NCBI RefSeq assembly: GCF_011769525.1
Contig: NZ_CP050440.1
Coordinates: forward strand, 2,915,501 to 2,979,500
Direction of reading: 5' to 3'
DNA length: 64,000 bases
DNA from: Tolypothrix sp. PCC 7910
Lineage (GTDB): Bacteria > Cyanobacteriota > Cyanobacteriia > Cyanobacteriales > Nostocaceae
The first letter of the stretch is position 1, and every line of letters begins with the position of its first letter. Below the pieces are notes generated by a model, which saw nothing but the letters and a program-made list of their open reading frames with translations, was not told the DNA's origin and did not search any database. Below, in pieces: positions 40,743-49,454 of the stretch. Position numbers and translations under genes: made by a program.

Positions 40743-41096
40743 CTACCCCTTAGCCCCTTCCTGCCATACTAAGTGAATAAACTGATGCAGTTGCTGCTTG
40801 GCTAGTGCGTCAGGTTCTATTTTGGGTTCTTTCGCTAAAACCTGGCTTAATACCGTAATAACTTCTGTGTCTAAGGCTGGTTGAAATAAATTTACAGGCC
40901 ATAGCAAATCGGATGCATCCCGTAAGTCAGTGATTTGTGGCGGTTCTGTAAAAAAATCGACCAGCACTAAAGGACGTACCCAGCACAACTGGCGCGAAAC
41001 CACGACTTGAATGACTTCTGCATATAAATTCTTGTCGCCATGTTTTAACGAAACAATTTGTCCTGATTGAAATTCCAGGCTTATCTCCATAATCAA
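40743..41096 (-). CDS. conserved cyanobacterial protein of unknown function
   Basis: 117 residues (115 if the second ATG is used). The N-terminus reads like a small beta-barrel (GQIVSLKHGDKNLYAEVIQVV, CWVRPLVLV), and the C-terminus is helical (QQLHQFIHLVWQEG). No signal peptide, membrane segment or catalytic motif. I do not recognise a named family. It is convergent with dapL and divergent from clpS. Confidence 0.7.
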   Translation of the reverse strand: MIMEISLEFQSGQIVSLKHGDKNLYAEVIQVVVSRQLCWVRPLVLVDFFTEPPQITDLRDASDLLWPVNLFQPALDTEVITVLSQVLAKEPKIEPDALAKQQLHQFIHLVWQEGAKG

Positions 41097-41324
41097 GCAG
41101 CTTCAAGCAGCAGGAATAATATTGTAGTTTTCTTCATGGTAAAACTGAGATGGCGCTACAGCTGCAACCTGAAGGTAACACCATGACAGCTACAATTTTT
41201 TAGACCTCGATTTCGCAATCAAACTCAGTCTGAATATAAATGTTATAAAATAGGTAAATAACTGTTAAGCGATCGCAAGACAGATACTCTGTTGTAGTAA
41301 ATCAACCAAGAAAGAGCAAGAGCC

Positions 41325-41606
41325 GTGTCAGTCGAAACCATTGAGAAGCGTTCCACAACCCGCAAGCTCGCGCCTCAGTATCGCGTTTTGCTCCATAATG
41401 ACGACTACAACTCTATGGAGTACGTGGTACAGGTACTAATGACCACAGTGCCGAGCATCACTCAGCCCCAGGCTATTAGCATTATGATGGAAGCCCATAC
41501 TAACGGGCTAGCTTTAGTGATTACTTGCGCTCAGGAACACGCTGAGTTCTACTGTGAAACTTTGAAAAGTCACGGTTTGAGTAGCACTATTGAACCTGAT
41601 GAATAA
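41325..41606 (+). CDS. clpS: ATP-dependent Clp protease adaptor ClpS
   Basis: 93 residues from GTG. It binds ClpC/ClpA N-domains and delivers N-degron substrates. YRVLLHNDDYNSMEYVV holds the Asn-Asp-Asp substrate-binding residues, and the MMEAHTNGLALVITC segment contains the Met/His pocket. The start is chosen because the family N-terminus (MSVETIEKRST) follows directly. It is next to a CPBP protease gene 64 bp downstream. Confidence 0.95.
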   Translation: MSVETIEKRSTTRKLAPQYRVLLHNDDYNSMEYVVQVLMTTVPSITQPQAISIMMEAHTNGLALVITCAQEHAEFYCETLKSHGLSSTIEPDE

Positions 41607-41670
41607 TTACACGTCATCAATTATGAGTCTCAATTTAAAATGTTGACTTGTAACTGTTGACTGATTTTAC

Positions 41671-42495
41671 ATGAAAATTAACCTGCTCGATTTAGCTCAA
41701 CGCCCTGCCCCTATAAGGCTGGGTTGTTTTATTTTAGCTTTGTTATTGCTCTGGTTGCCTGTTGCTGCCCCAATATACTTACTAGTGCATGATTCTAATT
41801 TAGTAAGTATATTAACAATGGTATTGCTATATGTAGAATTTATTTTTCTACTGCGGTTATGGGGTAAGTATGTTTATCAAGAACCTCAGATACTACGGCA
41901 TTATGGCTTAGAAATTTCTCGCCAGAACGGTGTAGATTTGCTGCGTGGTTTGGCTATTGGATTAATTACTGTATTGATAGTATTTGGATTGCAAGGTGCT
42001 TTTGGTTGGTTAGTGTGGCAACAACCACAAGTTTTCTTATTAAAAATTGTTTTAGAAGGTTTAATTGTTGGTTTCGCTGTAGGTTTTGCTGAGGAATTAT
42101 TATTCCGAGGTTGGTTGTTGAATGAATTAGAACGTAATTACAGCCCTAGTATTTCTTTATGGATAGATGCAATTGTCTTTGCTGGATTGCACTTTATTAA
42201 ACCTTTAGCGGCAATTATTCATACACTACCGCAATTTCCAGCTTTAGTATTATTAGGATTAACGCAGGTATGGGGCAAGCGCTGGCGTAGAGGCAGACTC
42301 GGCTTACCAATTGGGTTACATGGTGGTTTAGTTTGGGGCTATTACATTATTAATATTGGGCGATTAGTCAAATATTCTGGGCAAGTTCCTGATTGGGTTA
42401 CAGGTGTGAATAATAATCCTTTACAAGGTGCGATGGGTGTTTTATTTATGACTATATTAGCTTTATGGATGCGAGGTATGAACATGAAGCATTAA
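41671..42495 (+). CDS. CPBP family intramembrane metalloprotease
   Basis: 274 residues with about seven membrane spans. The active-site motifs of the CPBP/Rce1-like (ABI) family are complete: EELLFRGW (E141, E142, R146), LH at H174, and GLHGGLVWG (H217). Proteins of this family cut CAAX-like or membrane substrates, and some bacteriocin-immunity proteins belong to it; the substrate here is unknown. Confidence 0.9.
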   Translation: MKINLLDLAQRPAPIRLGCFILALLLLWLPVAAPIYLLVHDSNLVSILTMVLLYVEFIFLLRLWGKYVYQEPQILRHYGLEISRQNGVDLLRGLAIGLITVLIVFGLQGAFGWLVWQQPQVFLLKIVLEGLIVGFAVGFAEELLFRGWLLNELERNYSPSISLWIDAIVFAGLHFIKPLAAIIHTLPQFPALVLLGLTQVWGKRWRRGRLGLPIGLHGGLVWGYYIINIGRLVKYSGQVPDWVTGVNNNPLQGAMGVLFMTILALWMRGMNMKH

Positions 42496-42635
42496 GGTGT
42501 ATGCAGAGGAGAAGGTAACTCTATTGGCAAAAATGTGTTTGATATTAAAACGCTATAGCTGTGATGGTTTGATTCAAAATTATCCAAGAGAAGACATCAT
42601 GATAGAGCCACTAATTTTACAAAAATTATACCAAT

Positions 42636-43726
42636 TCAAAAAATGTTTGCGACAGATAAGGCATTTAGGATGAAGTCATAACCAGTCAAAGAAGCAGCAA
42701 TTTTAGGAGTGAGTTCAGCTAGGAGTTGAGCAACTTGAGTTCGCAGATGCTCCAGGTTATCAAATAGCTCCCATTTCAAGTCTTGCTTGAGATATTCCCA
42801 AACGCGCTCTATGGGATTGAGTTCAGGAGAATGAGCAGGCTGAAACAAAAGAACAATATTCTCTGGAATTTGTAAACGTTTAGCTTTATGAAATAATCCA
42901 TTATCAACTTGGAGAACGTTAAGCGATTTGGGATAACAGGCAGCGAACTCGTTCAAAAATTGTTGGTAGCATTCGGTATCAACATGAGAAAACTGCCAAA
43001 ATAAACTTTCCCCCGTAAGTGGTTCAACCGGGACCTATAGCCAGAACGCTTTAAACTGCCACTGCCAATCACCAACAGGCTTAACCCCAGGAAGAGTAAT
43101 CTTACGCCCTTCAATGGTTTTCAGCCCAAATCGACTTTCATCATGTACAAAATAACGGATAGTCTCATACTGGGGTAACATGATGGCGCTGTATTGAGCA
43201 ATTAATTGCAAGTCATCACCGAGGTTTTTTTAAAAGCCTCTAGTTTTTCTTCGTCTTGCTTTCGGTTACGCGGACGTGGGACTTTGAGCTTGGCTTTGAG
43301 CCTGTAACGTGCCAGATGATGTACAGTTGCGTACTCGGCTTGCACGCCCAAGGTGATATCTAACCAATGTTGTATTTGTGTGTACCGTTGGAACCTACCT
43401 TCTGGTTCTTCGAGTTGTTTTTTCAAACTTGATACAGCCCAATCTGGTATTGCTCTTTTTCGACCTGAACTCGTCCCAAATTCAACAACAGTCTCAATTC
43501 CTCCTTCTCGATAATCTGCCAACCATCGATGTACTGTACCTCGATGTTTTCCCAATATTTTCGCGATGCCTTCGGCGGCAAGCTACGCACTCACACTCAT
43601 TTCTTGCCCTTTAATCAGATATAGGGCTTGTATACGTTCTTTGCACCGAGGCTGTTTTTGATGTCTGAGCAACTCCTCTAGTTCCTCGACACTTTCTTCA
43701 ATCTCGATATGCGTTACCCCTGCCAT
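42636..43726 (-). pseudogene. IS630-family transposase, broken
   Basis: Reading leftward from ATG at 43726, the protein begins MAGVTHIEIEESVEELEE. An in-frame TAG (43583-43585) lies within an 18-bp insert. The helix-turn-helix part (GKHRGTVHRWLADYREGG) follows. At a run of seven A (43225-43231 on +, T) a -1 shift is needed to enter the catalytic part with HDESRFGL. A second TAG (43035-43037) replaces a Tyr codon in WLYG, and the DDE end VLQVDNGLFHKAK...SPELNPIERVWEYLK is intact. The A7 shift could be programmed; the two stops are damage. Confidence 0.88.
43568..43585. repeat. 18-bp small dispersed repeat inserted in the transposase
   Basis: GCCTTCGGCGGCAAGCTA lies between GCGAT and CGC; deleting it restores GCGATCGC (HIP1) and the transposase reading MSVSAIAKILGKHRG without a stop. 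This resembles the very small mobile repeats described in Nostoc genomes. Confidence 0.65.
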
Positions 43727-43988
43727 CACATACCCTGAATGCTACTTCTGTCTATATTTACCATCTGTCGCATTCTTTTTTCAAATTGGTATTAGAAGAA
43801 CTCCCTGAGTCTCTTCAGACAGAAGTATTGCATTACATTGAGTTTTTAATAGAAAAGCACACTCAAAAATCTACCCAAGAACAGCCAAAAACAAAACGTC
43901 GTGTTGCAGGCACGATGAAAGAAATGTTTGTTTTACCATTACCTGATGATTTTGATGAGCTGCTTGAGGATATGAAAGAATATATGGA

Positions 43989-44375
43989 ATGAATAAATTA
44001 CTATTAGATACTCATGCTTTAATCTGGTTTGTTTCTAATGATACACACTTACCAGTTGCAACTAAAGAAAAAATTGAATCTGCAGAAACTGTTTTTTTCA
44101 GCATTGCCAGTCTGTGGGAGATAGCAATCAAGTTCAACATTGGCAAACTAACCCTACAGTGAGTTTTTGAAGATATTGAACCACAACTGATAGCTGCGGG
44201 TATCACAATTCTTCCTATTACATTTGCTGATACTGTTCAATTCCGTTATTTACCTTTGCATCATCGAGATCCGTTTGATCGGATTTTAGTCGCCCAGGCA
44301 ATGAATAATTGCCTTGTTTTGATTAGTCGCGATCCAACTTTTGATGCCTATTCGATTCAGCGGGTATGGTTATGA
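43989..44375 (+). pseudogene. VapC-like PIN-domain toxin with an in-frame TGA
   Basis: ATG at 43989 overlaps the antitoxin stop (ATGA). The frame reads MNKLLLDTHALIWFVSND (catalytic D7) and SIASLWEIAIK (Glu), then a TGA at 44160-44162 after LTLQ. It continues in frame with LHHRDPFDRILVAQA and LISRDPTFDAY to the stop at 44375. These are the acidic residues of PIN ribonucleases in the VapC/Sll0205-like group. Without the TGA the product would be 128 residues. With the antitoxin disrupted upstream, toxin loss is expected. A sequencing error could also make the stop. Confidence 0.85.
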
Positions 44376-44450
44376 AATAGTTACATGGCTGGTTGTATTT
44401 TAGGTGTAAGTTTTTCAGGTAAATTTGGTCTCTTTACCTGAAAAGATTGC

Positions 44451-45089
44451 TCACTTAACCGTTTCAACAACAGTTCCTACTACACAAGCCCTATCTAAAT
44501 TTACACCGTTTAAATTTGCACCTTCCAACTCAGCACATAATAAATTTGCGCCAGTAAAATTGGCTCCAGCTAAGTTTGCTCCACGCAAATCGGCTTCTTC
44601 GAGATTGGCTTCGCTTAACAACGCCCCTTGCAAATCAGCACGAGTTAAGTCTGCGCCTTTGAGATTTGCTCCTGTGAGGTTAGCACCGCGCAAGTCAGCA
44701 CTGCGTAAATCAACGCCTTGTAAATTGACATTCATCAAATTAGCACCACTCAAAAAAGCGCCTGTCAATGACACATCACTGAGTGTTGCACCCATAAAGT
44801 TAGCACCGCGCAAATTGCTACCACGCAAGTCAGCACCAGTTAAATCTGCTTGCATCAAATTCGCTCCCATGAGGTTTGCCCGTAAGTCGGTGGCTTGAAG
44901 GTTGGCTCCCATCAAATTTGCGCCTTCTAAATGTCCACCTTCAAATTTGGAACCAGTGAAATTGGCACCTACGAGAGTAGCGCCTGCAAGATTGATGCGG
45001 CTTAAATCAAGTTGAGAGAGTTCCTCGTCTTCTAAATTGGCTCCTGGGAGTTGCTTGAGAGTTCCTAATTTAATAGCTTCAATATTCAT
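44451..45089 (-). CDS. pentapeptide-repeat protein
   Basis: 212 residues. From about residue 24 the protein is almost wholly A(D/N)LXX units (ANLTGANLKGADLTRADLQGA), which fold into a right-handed quadrilateral beta-helix of about nine coils. There is no signal peptide. Such proteins are plentiful in cyanobacteria and mostly of unknown role. The ATG overlaps the stop of the DICT protein (ATGA at 45086-45089), so the two are translationally coupled and may work together. Confidence 0.93.
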   Translation of the reverse strand: MNIEAIKLGTLKQLPGANLEDEELSQLDLSRINLAGATLVGANFTGSKFEGGHLEGANLMGANLQATDLRANLMGANLMQADLTGADLRGSNLRGANFMGATLSDVSLTGAFLSGANLMNVNLQGVDLRSADLRGANLTGANLKGADLTRADLQGALLSEANLEEADLRGANLAGANFTGANLLCAELEGANLNGVNLDRACVVGTVVETVK

Positions 45090-46480
45090 TGTGGGTAACT
45101 ACCAATCTCCTCACTATTCTTGGTGTGACTATCCCAACGGGAATCAATTAACCACATTCCGGCACTGACTTTGGTTTCTATTAAGGGTAAGTCTAATCCT
45201 TGTTGCAAACCCATGACTAACAAAGCTAGGGTATCTACAAGTTTAGGGTCAAAGCGGGTTGATTGTTGTTTGCACTCATCTAAAGCTTGAGTAAAAATTT
45301 CCTCTCGGCTGATTTGGGGAGATTTTTTCTGATTAACTCGCCATTGAAAGTCTGCAACTAAGGCTAAAATGCGCGATTCTAGGGGAATTTCATCTCCCGC
45401 TAACCCAGCTGGCTCTCCTGAACCATCCCACCACTCGGTTTGATGCGTAATAATTTGAGCAACTGCTCGTAACCTGGGCATGGTTCGCAATACTTGTGCG
45501 CCTGGTACTAGGGGACAGCTTAAGGGACGATTGGAGTCTTCTTCGTGGTAACGTCTAGAACTACCTGGCACCAAAACGCTTTCTGCTTTTTGTAAAGGAT
45601 CTATGCGATGCAGCAAAGCGGCTAGGCGCAATCTTTTAATTTGCCATGCAGGGAGATTTAATAATTGTCCTACTGTTTCGGACAGGGCTACGACTTCCGC
45701 CGCGGCCATTGGGTTATTAATATCTGCCAAATCTATTAATTGCGCCATCCGCAAGAATGCTTGGATTTCATTAGAAACCAAGTTGTTGTCTAGTACTTGC
45801 TGACGTAGTGCTGTGGGAACGGGTAAATTTTCCTGCCCAGTCTGGAGGTAATCAACGACAAGGGAAACCACTGCACTCAAATCTTCTGGCGTGACAAGAC
45901 TAGGCTTAATGGCATCTTTATAAGCAGTTAACTTGTCTGCTAGTTCTGGGTTTAATGGTTTAATATGAGCGATCGCTAATTCTGCTGTCTCTCTGACTAA
46001 CTCTGGTTCAAATGTCCATAAGCCATAGAATTTACGCTCTAAGTCTGATGTCGGTACCCCAGCACTGCCATAATCAGCTTCTGATAACTCTTGACAAATT
46101 ACCATCGCTGTGTATTTAGGTGACAGGATAATTAAATGCCACTCTTGAGCTACAGGGTCGCTTGGATCTAAAGCTACTAAGTCTACATTGGGTAGAAGGC
46201 TTGTGGAATGTTCCGCAAAACCAGCATCGGGGGCAGCCATAATGACAATTTGGCCGCTATGTTGGGCGATGTCTGCGTATCTTTCTGCTTCTTGGAGATA
46301 CCATTTACCTCGTTGGAAGGCAGTAATCACTAAGGGTTGACCATCATCTTTGAGGATATGGTCTTCCAAGGCATGACACAAGGCAACTAGGGTATTTTTG
46401 TAATACACTCCGAAGCGAATTGGTCTAACACTACGGCGATGATTACTTTCTAATTGTTGGAGTATGGAGCCTTCTAACAT
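45086..46480 (-). CDS. DICT sensory domain protein with degenerate HD-GYP domain
   Basis: 464 residues. The N-terminal ~200 residues match the DICT sensory domain (IRFGVYYKNTLVALCHALED, LSPKYTAMVICQEL, FYGLWTFEPELV), common with cyclic-di-GMP proteins and light sensors. The C-terminal region resembles HD-GYP: LAALLHRIDP, then HQTEWWDGSGEPAGLAGDEIPLESRILALVADF. The HD pair has become His-Arg and GYP has become GEP, so phosphodiesterase activity is doubtful. It is the first gene of a two-gene unit with the pentapeptide protein. Confidence 0.85.
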   Translation of the reverse strand: MLEGSILQQLESNHRRSVRPIRFGVYYKNTLVALCHALEDHILKDDGQPLVITAFQRGKWYLQEAERYADIAQHSGQIVIMAAPDAGFAEHSTSLLPNVDLVALDPSDPVAQEWHLIILSPKYTAMVICQELSEADYGSAGVPTSDLERKFYGLWTFEPELVRETAELAIAHIKPLNPELADKLTAYKDAIKPSLVTPEDLSAVVSLVVDYLQTGQENLPVPTALRQQVLDNNLVSNEIQAFLRMAQLIDLADINNPMAAAEVVALSETVGQLLNLPAWQIKRLRLAALLHRIDPLQKAESVLVPGSSRRYHEEDSNRPLSCPLVPGAQVLRTMPRLRAVAQIITHQTEWWDGSGEPAGLAGDEIPLESRILALVADFQWRVNQKKSPQISREEIFTQALDECKQQSTRFDPKLVDTLALLVMGLQQGLDLPLIETKVSAGMWLIDSRWDSHTKNSEEIGSYPQ

Positions 46481-46728
46481 GGGGTTTGTTTAAATCAACC
46501 GCGAAGGTGGGCGTAAGATAAAAAATTTTAATTTTGGCTATAACTTTTTCAGTTTACTTTTTGCTGTATGAATTACGCTACAGACCAAAAGTCTGAATAT
46601 TTATACAAAAGTTAGCTTACGTAAATTGGGTATGGGGCATGGGGCATGGGAAAGACAGATTTTCATGCTTGGTTATGAGTTGCTTTTGAAGATGCGATCG
46701 CCATTTTGATGCGAGTATCAAATTTGGA

Positions 46729-46745
46729 GTAGGCAAAAAGCCTAC
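46729..46745 (-). terminator. hairpin after the radical SAM gene
   Basis: GTAGGC-AAAAA-GCCTAC lies 14 bp beyond the stop of the gene at 46759. The T run falls in the loop rather than after the stem on the minus strand, so termination is possible but weak. Confidence 0.45.
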
Positions 46746-46758
46746 CCCAGATGCTTAA

Positions 46759-48348
46759 TTAAACACCTACCAATTGTTTCTCGTTTTTCTCAATTGGCGC
46801 AGATAGTGCTGCTTCCAAATCAGCACAACCCAATTTCTCTTCCAAGATTTTCATGACTTCACGTCCAAAATCGTTGGGGTTTTGTTGCCAAGCTTGCAAG
46901 CAGACTTCACCAAAAAATGAACCCAAGGGTTCTGGATTCCACAGTAATTTTTTGGCTGTCCACGGCATTAAGCTCATAGGATTATACCCAGGTTTGAGAA
47001 TACCTTGTTTAAAGGCATATTCTTCTAAGTGGGTGTGGGGTTGCAATCCAATAAAGAAAATGGCTGGTTCAACTTTATCTGCGCCAAAAATACGTTCGAG
47101 TTCGCGGTGATAGGCGATGGTTTGGCGGATGGTTTCGGGACGTTCGTCAATAACGTTAAAGGAATAGTTGACGGAAACTAAGTCATTGAAACCAGCAGTT
47201 TTTAAATCGCGACAGTTTTGCAAGACAGTACGCAGGTTGTAACCCATCCGCATTTTCCGCACGAGTTCTTGAGAACCGCTGGTAATCCCGATTTCAAAGT
47301 AATTCATCCCAGTTTTCGCCATCAATTTGCACAATTCGGGTGTGAGATTGTCGGCTCTGATGTATGCTGCCCAATGAATATCTCTCATCCCAGAATCGAC
47401 AATTTTTTGTAACAATTCTGCTGCATCATCGATAAATTTTCTGGCGGGTATGAATTGGGCATCGGTAAACCAGAAATTGCGAATACCGCGATCGTATAAT
47501 TGACGCATTTCCGCTACTACTTCATCGGCAGGATTGATGCGTACCTGTTTGCCTTCAACTACAGTGTATACACAATAACAGCAGTTATGAGGACAGCCGC
47601 GTTTGGTTTGGACACCGATATAAAAGTCTTGCCCTTGGAGATAATAGTTAAATTCTGGCCAGATGCTTTCGATATAGTCGTAGTTACAAGCAGTCTTTTC
47701 TAACGGTGTAGGTTGTTCGTGAATTAAGCGCTGTCTTGGTTGCGCTTCTCCTACTACATAGCAGCGTTCATCGCGAAACTCTTTACCACTTAAAAATTTA
47801 GTTAAGAGGGTTTCTCCTTCACCTACAGAGATAATTGTGCCTGCAGGTAAGCTTTTACCCAACTGTTCGTAAAATACGCTAACTGCACCACCGCCAACAA
47901 CTGCACGCGCAGTTTTCGCATACCTCTGGGCGCGTTTTAAGCCCCGTTTAATTAATCCCAGATTGCGCCATAACTCTACATAGTAAGCAATGAAAATTCG
48001 CAAGCCACCCAAAGCCCCGCGTAATTTTATCAGCGGATTCTTCGCGTAGTAGAATTCAAAAGCGTTTTGTAACGGGTTGCCACCACGACCGCCAACTGGC
48101 GCATATATTTGTATATCTCGCCAAGAAAATACTAGCAGTGTAGGTTTAAATTCATCGATACAGCGCTCTAAGGCTTGAGCATAGTCTAAAGGTGGTACGC
48201 ATCCCAAGTCAAAAATGCGCTGCTCAATATTAGGAAACTGTTTGTGGACATGATCGCTAAGGTAGACAACCCCAATGGGAAAGATGGGGTTACAGGGAAG
48301 GCGAACGTAAAGAATTCGATTTTCGATTGTGCTTGCGTTAACTGCCAT
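46759..48348 (-). CDS. B12-binding radical SAM protein, PSII high-light acclimation type
   Basis: 529 residues from the ATG at 48348; a TTG at 48396 would add 16 residues and is unlikely. The N-terminal ~220 residues form a cobalamin-binding-like domain (LYVRLPCNPIFPIGVVYLSDH, GGGAVSVFYEQLG). The radical SAM core has KRGCPHNCCYCVYT near 246-258 (CX3CX2C). The whole length and the N-terminal block match the cyanobacterial family linked to photosystem II high-light acclimation; the chemical reaction is not known. It is a single gene with a long upstream spacer. Confidence 0.82.
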   Translation of the reverse strand: MAVNASTIENRILYVRLPCNPIFPIGVVYLSDHVHKQFPNIEQRIFDLGCVPPLDYAQALERCIDEFKPTLLVFSWRDIQIYAPVGGRGGNPLQNAFEFYYAKNPLIKLRGALGGLRIFIAYYVELWRNLGLIKRGLKRAQRYAKTARAVVGGGAVSVFYEQLGKSLPAGTIISVGEGETLLTKFLSGKEFRDERCYVVGEAQPRQRLIHEQPTPLEKTACNYDYIESIWPEFNYYLQGQDFYIGVQTKRGCPHNCCYCVYTVVEGKQVRINPADEVVAEMRQLYDRGIRNFWFTDAQFIPARKFIDDAAELLQKIVDSGMRDIHWAAYIRADNLTPELCKLMAKTGMNYFEIGITSGSQELVRKMRMGYNLRTVLQNCRDLKTAGFNDLVSVNYSFNVIDERPETIRQTIAYHRELERIFGADKVEPAIFFIGLQPHTHLEEYAFKQGILKPGYNPMSLMPWTAKKLLWNPEPLGSFFGEVCLQAWQQNPNDFGREVMKILEEKLGCADLEAALSAPIEKNEKQLVGV

Positions 48349-48966
48349 CTTGCCGTTTCTGTGGGGAAAGTGAGTGAAAAAACATACAGTTAACAACTGG
48401 ATGTATTGATTTAGGCTGCTTTATTCGAGCGCGATCGCACTTAACATTTAAGCTATGTCTCGCTCAAAGCGAATTCCCTACTGGTAACTTTTGAAATAGC
48501 AAAAATTGCTCGGCATACCAGTAGGTATGATAGCCATTAGTTCGGTTTATGAAGATTTTTTGCTTATAGCTTTACCATAACATTGAGTCTATTCCTTAAG
48601 CGATGATCCTCATCTATAACTCTTGAATTCGCTGACAAAAAAAATTACTTCTAATACAGCGTGGACATCAGGGGATCATCGCTATCCCTTTCCACTATTT
48701 TCTGCAATTACCCCTAATTTCTGCGATTAAAGAAGTTATATAACAACTTGTTTATCAAGGAATGAATATACAAGATCTTCCTTTATAGTGTATAATTATA
48801 GAAAAAGTAGATATATTTACAAAATTTTCAGAAGTTATATATATCTTTAAGATAAAAATATTGCAGAAATGTGCAGTTGGTAGTCGGAGTTACAGCTTAT
48901 GGGGATCGCCCAGTGTTACTTTTACTTATGTAATGTAAAATTGTGGCGTAAAGCTCCTCAGCAGTT
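48349..48966. other. 618-bp divergent spacer with a folded element
   Basis: Contains the promoter of the radical SAM gene (leftward) and that of the DUF1830 gene (rightward). A 10-bp inverted repeat CCTACTGGTA (48477-48486) / TACCAGTAGG (48516-48525) encloses a smaller hairpin (AGCAA/TTGCT, 48498-48510). An NtcA-like GTA-N8-TAC is at 48880. No gene is seen; the stretch 48740-48870 is very AT-rich. Confidence 0.55.
48880..48893 (+). promoter_or_regulatory. candidate NtcA site (GTA-N8-TAC)
   Basis: GTAGTCGGAGTTAC is followed 23 bp later by TACTTT, close to the NtcA-activated promoter form GTA-N8-TAC-N22-TA-N3-T. It lies about 75 bp before the DUF1830 gene. Such a short motif occurs by chance several times in a window this size. 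Confidence 0.35.
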
Positions 48967-49362
48967 ATGGCTCAAATATTAGATCCACTACCACCTGAGC
49001 AATCGGGAACTATTCTCTGCTGCTACGTAAATGCCACGAGCAAAATCCAGGTTGCCCGCATCTCCAACATTCCTAATTGGTATTTTGAAAGGGTTGTTTT
49101 TCCTGGACAACGGCTCGTGTTTGAAGCCCCGAAAGAAGCTCAAATGGAGATTCATACGGGGATGATGGCCAGTGCAATTTTATCGGATACAATTCCATGT
49201 ATTCGCCTTTTAATCTCTGAGGATGGTACTTATGAGTTGGGTAGCAGCTCATCAGTAGCAATGGACTCTATCAATAAAACACCAACTGTTCAGCCAATTA
49301 ATACAAAAACTGACGATACAACAAAACCTTTAACAGTAGCTGGTTTAGCTTCCGTTGATTAA
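48967..49362 (+). CDS. DUF1830 family protein
   Basis: 131 residues. The conserved domain spans about 8-85 (GTILCCYVNATSKIQVARISNIPNWYFERVVFPGQRLVFEA), followed by a short Ser/Thr-rich tail. Cyanobacterium-specific; function unknown. It is preceded by a possible NtcA-type promoter and followed by a clear terminator, so it is a single-gene unit. Confidence 0.88.
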   Translation: MAQILDPLPPEQSGTILCCYVNATSKIQVARISNIPNWYFERVVFPGQRLVFEAPKEAQMEIHTGMMASAILSDTIPCIRLLISEDGTYELGSSSSVAMDSINKTPTVQPINTKTDDTTKPLTVAGLASVD

Positions 49363-49384
49363 AAAAAATTTTCTCAAATTTAGG

Positions 49385-49410
49385 GGTTGCTGAAGCCAGC
49401 AGCCTTTTTT
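49385..49410 (+). terminator. rho-independent terminator
   Basis: GGTTGCTG/CAGCAGCC stem (one G-U pair) with a 4-nt loop and T6, 22 bp after the DUF1830 stop. Confidence 0.88.
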
Positions 49411-49420
49411 GTTGAGTAGT

Positions 49421-49454
49421 GGTTTGGTGTTTGGTGTTTGGTGTTTGGTGTTTG
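49421..49454. repeat. heptamer repeat (TTTGGTG, about five copies)
   Basis: Consecutive TTTGGTG units form a short tandem heptamer tract. A second low-complexity tract of CCCCAGT/CCCCAAT units lies at 49568-49610, just before the next gene. Confidence 0.85.

Larger units (their letters stand above)
42629..43791 (-). mobile_element. degenerate IS630-family insertion sequence, about 1.16 kb
   Basis: The terminal inverted repeats begin TACCAATT and share 24 of 29 bases (left TACCAATTCAAAAAATG..., right inverted TACCAATTTGAAAAAAG..., both ending GCGACAGAT). The element is flanked by TTA on each side, containing the TA duplication typical of IS630/Tc1-mariner elements. It carries one leftward transposase gene with multiple lesions. 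It interrupts an antitoxin gene. An end-like sequence without a transposase lies at 11916. Confidence 0.88.
42599..43992 (+). pseudogene. DUF2281-type antitoxin gene split by an IS630-like element
   Basis: The first ten codons (ATG at 42599: MIEPLILQKL) lie left of the element, and the rest (EELPESLQTEVLHYIEFLIEK to the stop at 43992) lies right of it. Removing the element with one copy of the flanking TTA joins them in frame as MIEPLILQKL-EELPESLQ, the usual N-terminus of DUF2281/VapB-like antitoxins. The right part has only a TTG at 43786, inside the element end, as a possible start. The stop overlaps the toxin start by ATGA. The antitoxin was probably about 77 residues and is now inactivated. 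Confidence 0.85.

Noticed and set aside
44425-44898. 157-codon frame opposite the pentapeptide gene
   Set aside because: It is the antisense shadow of the 15-bp periodic repeats; the leftward pentapeptide reading explains it fully.
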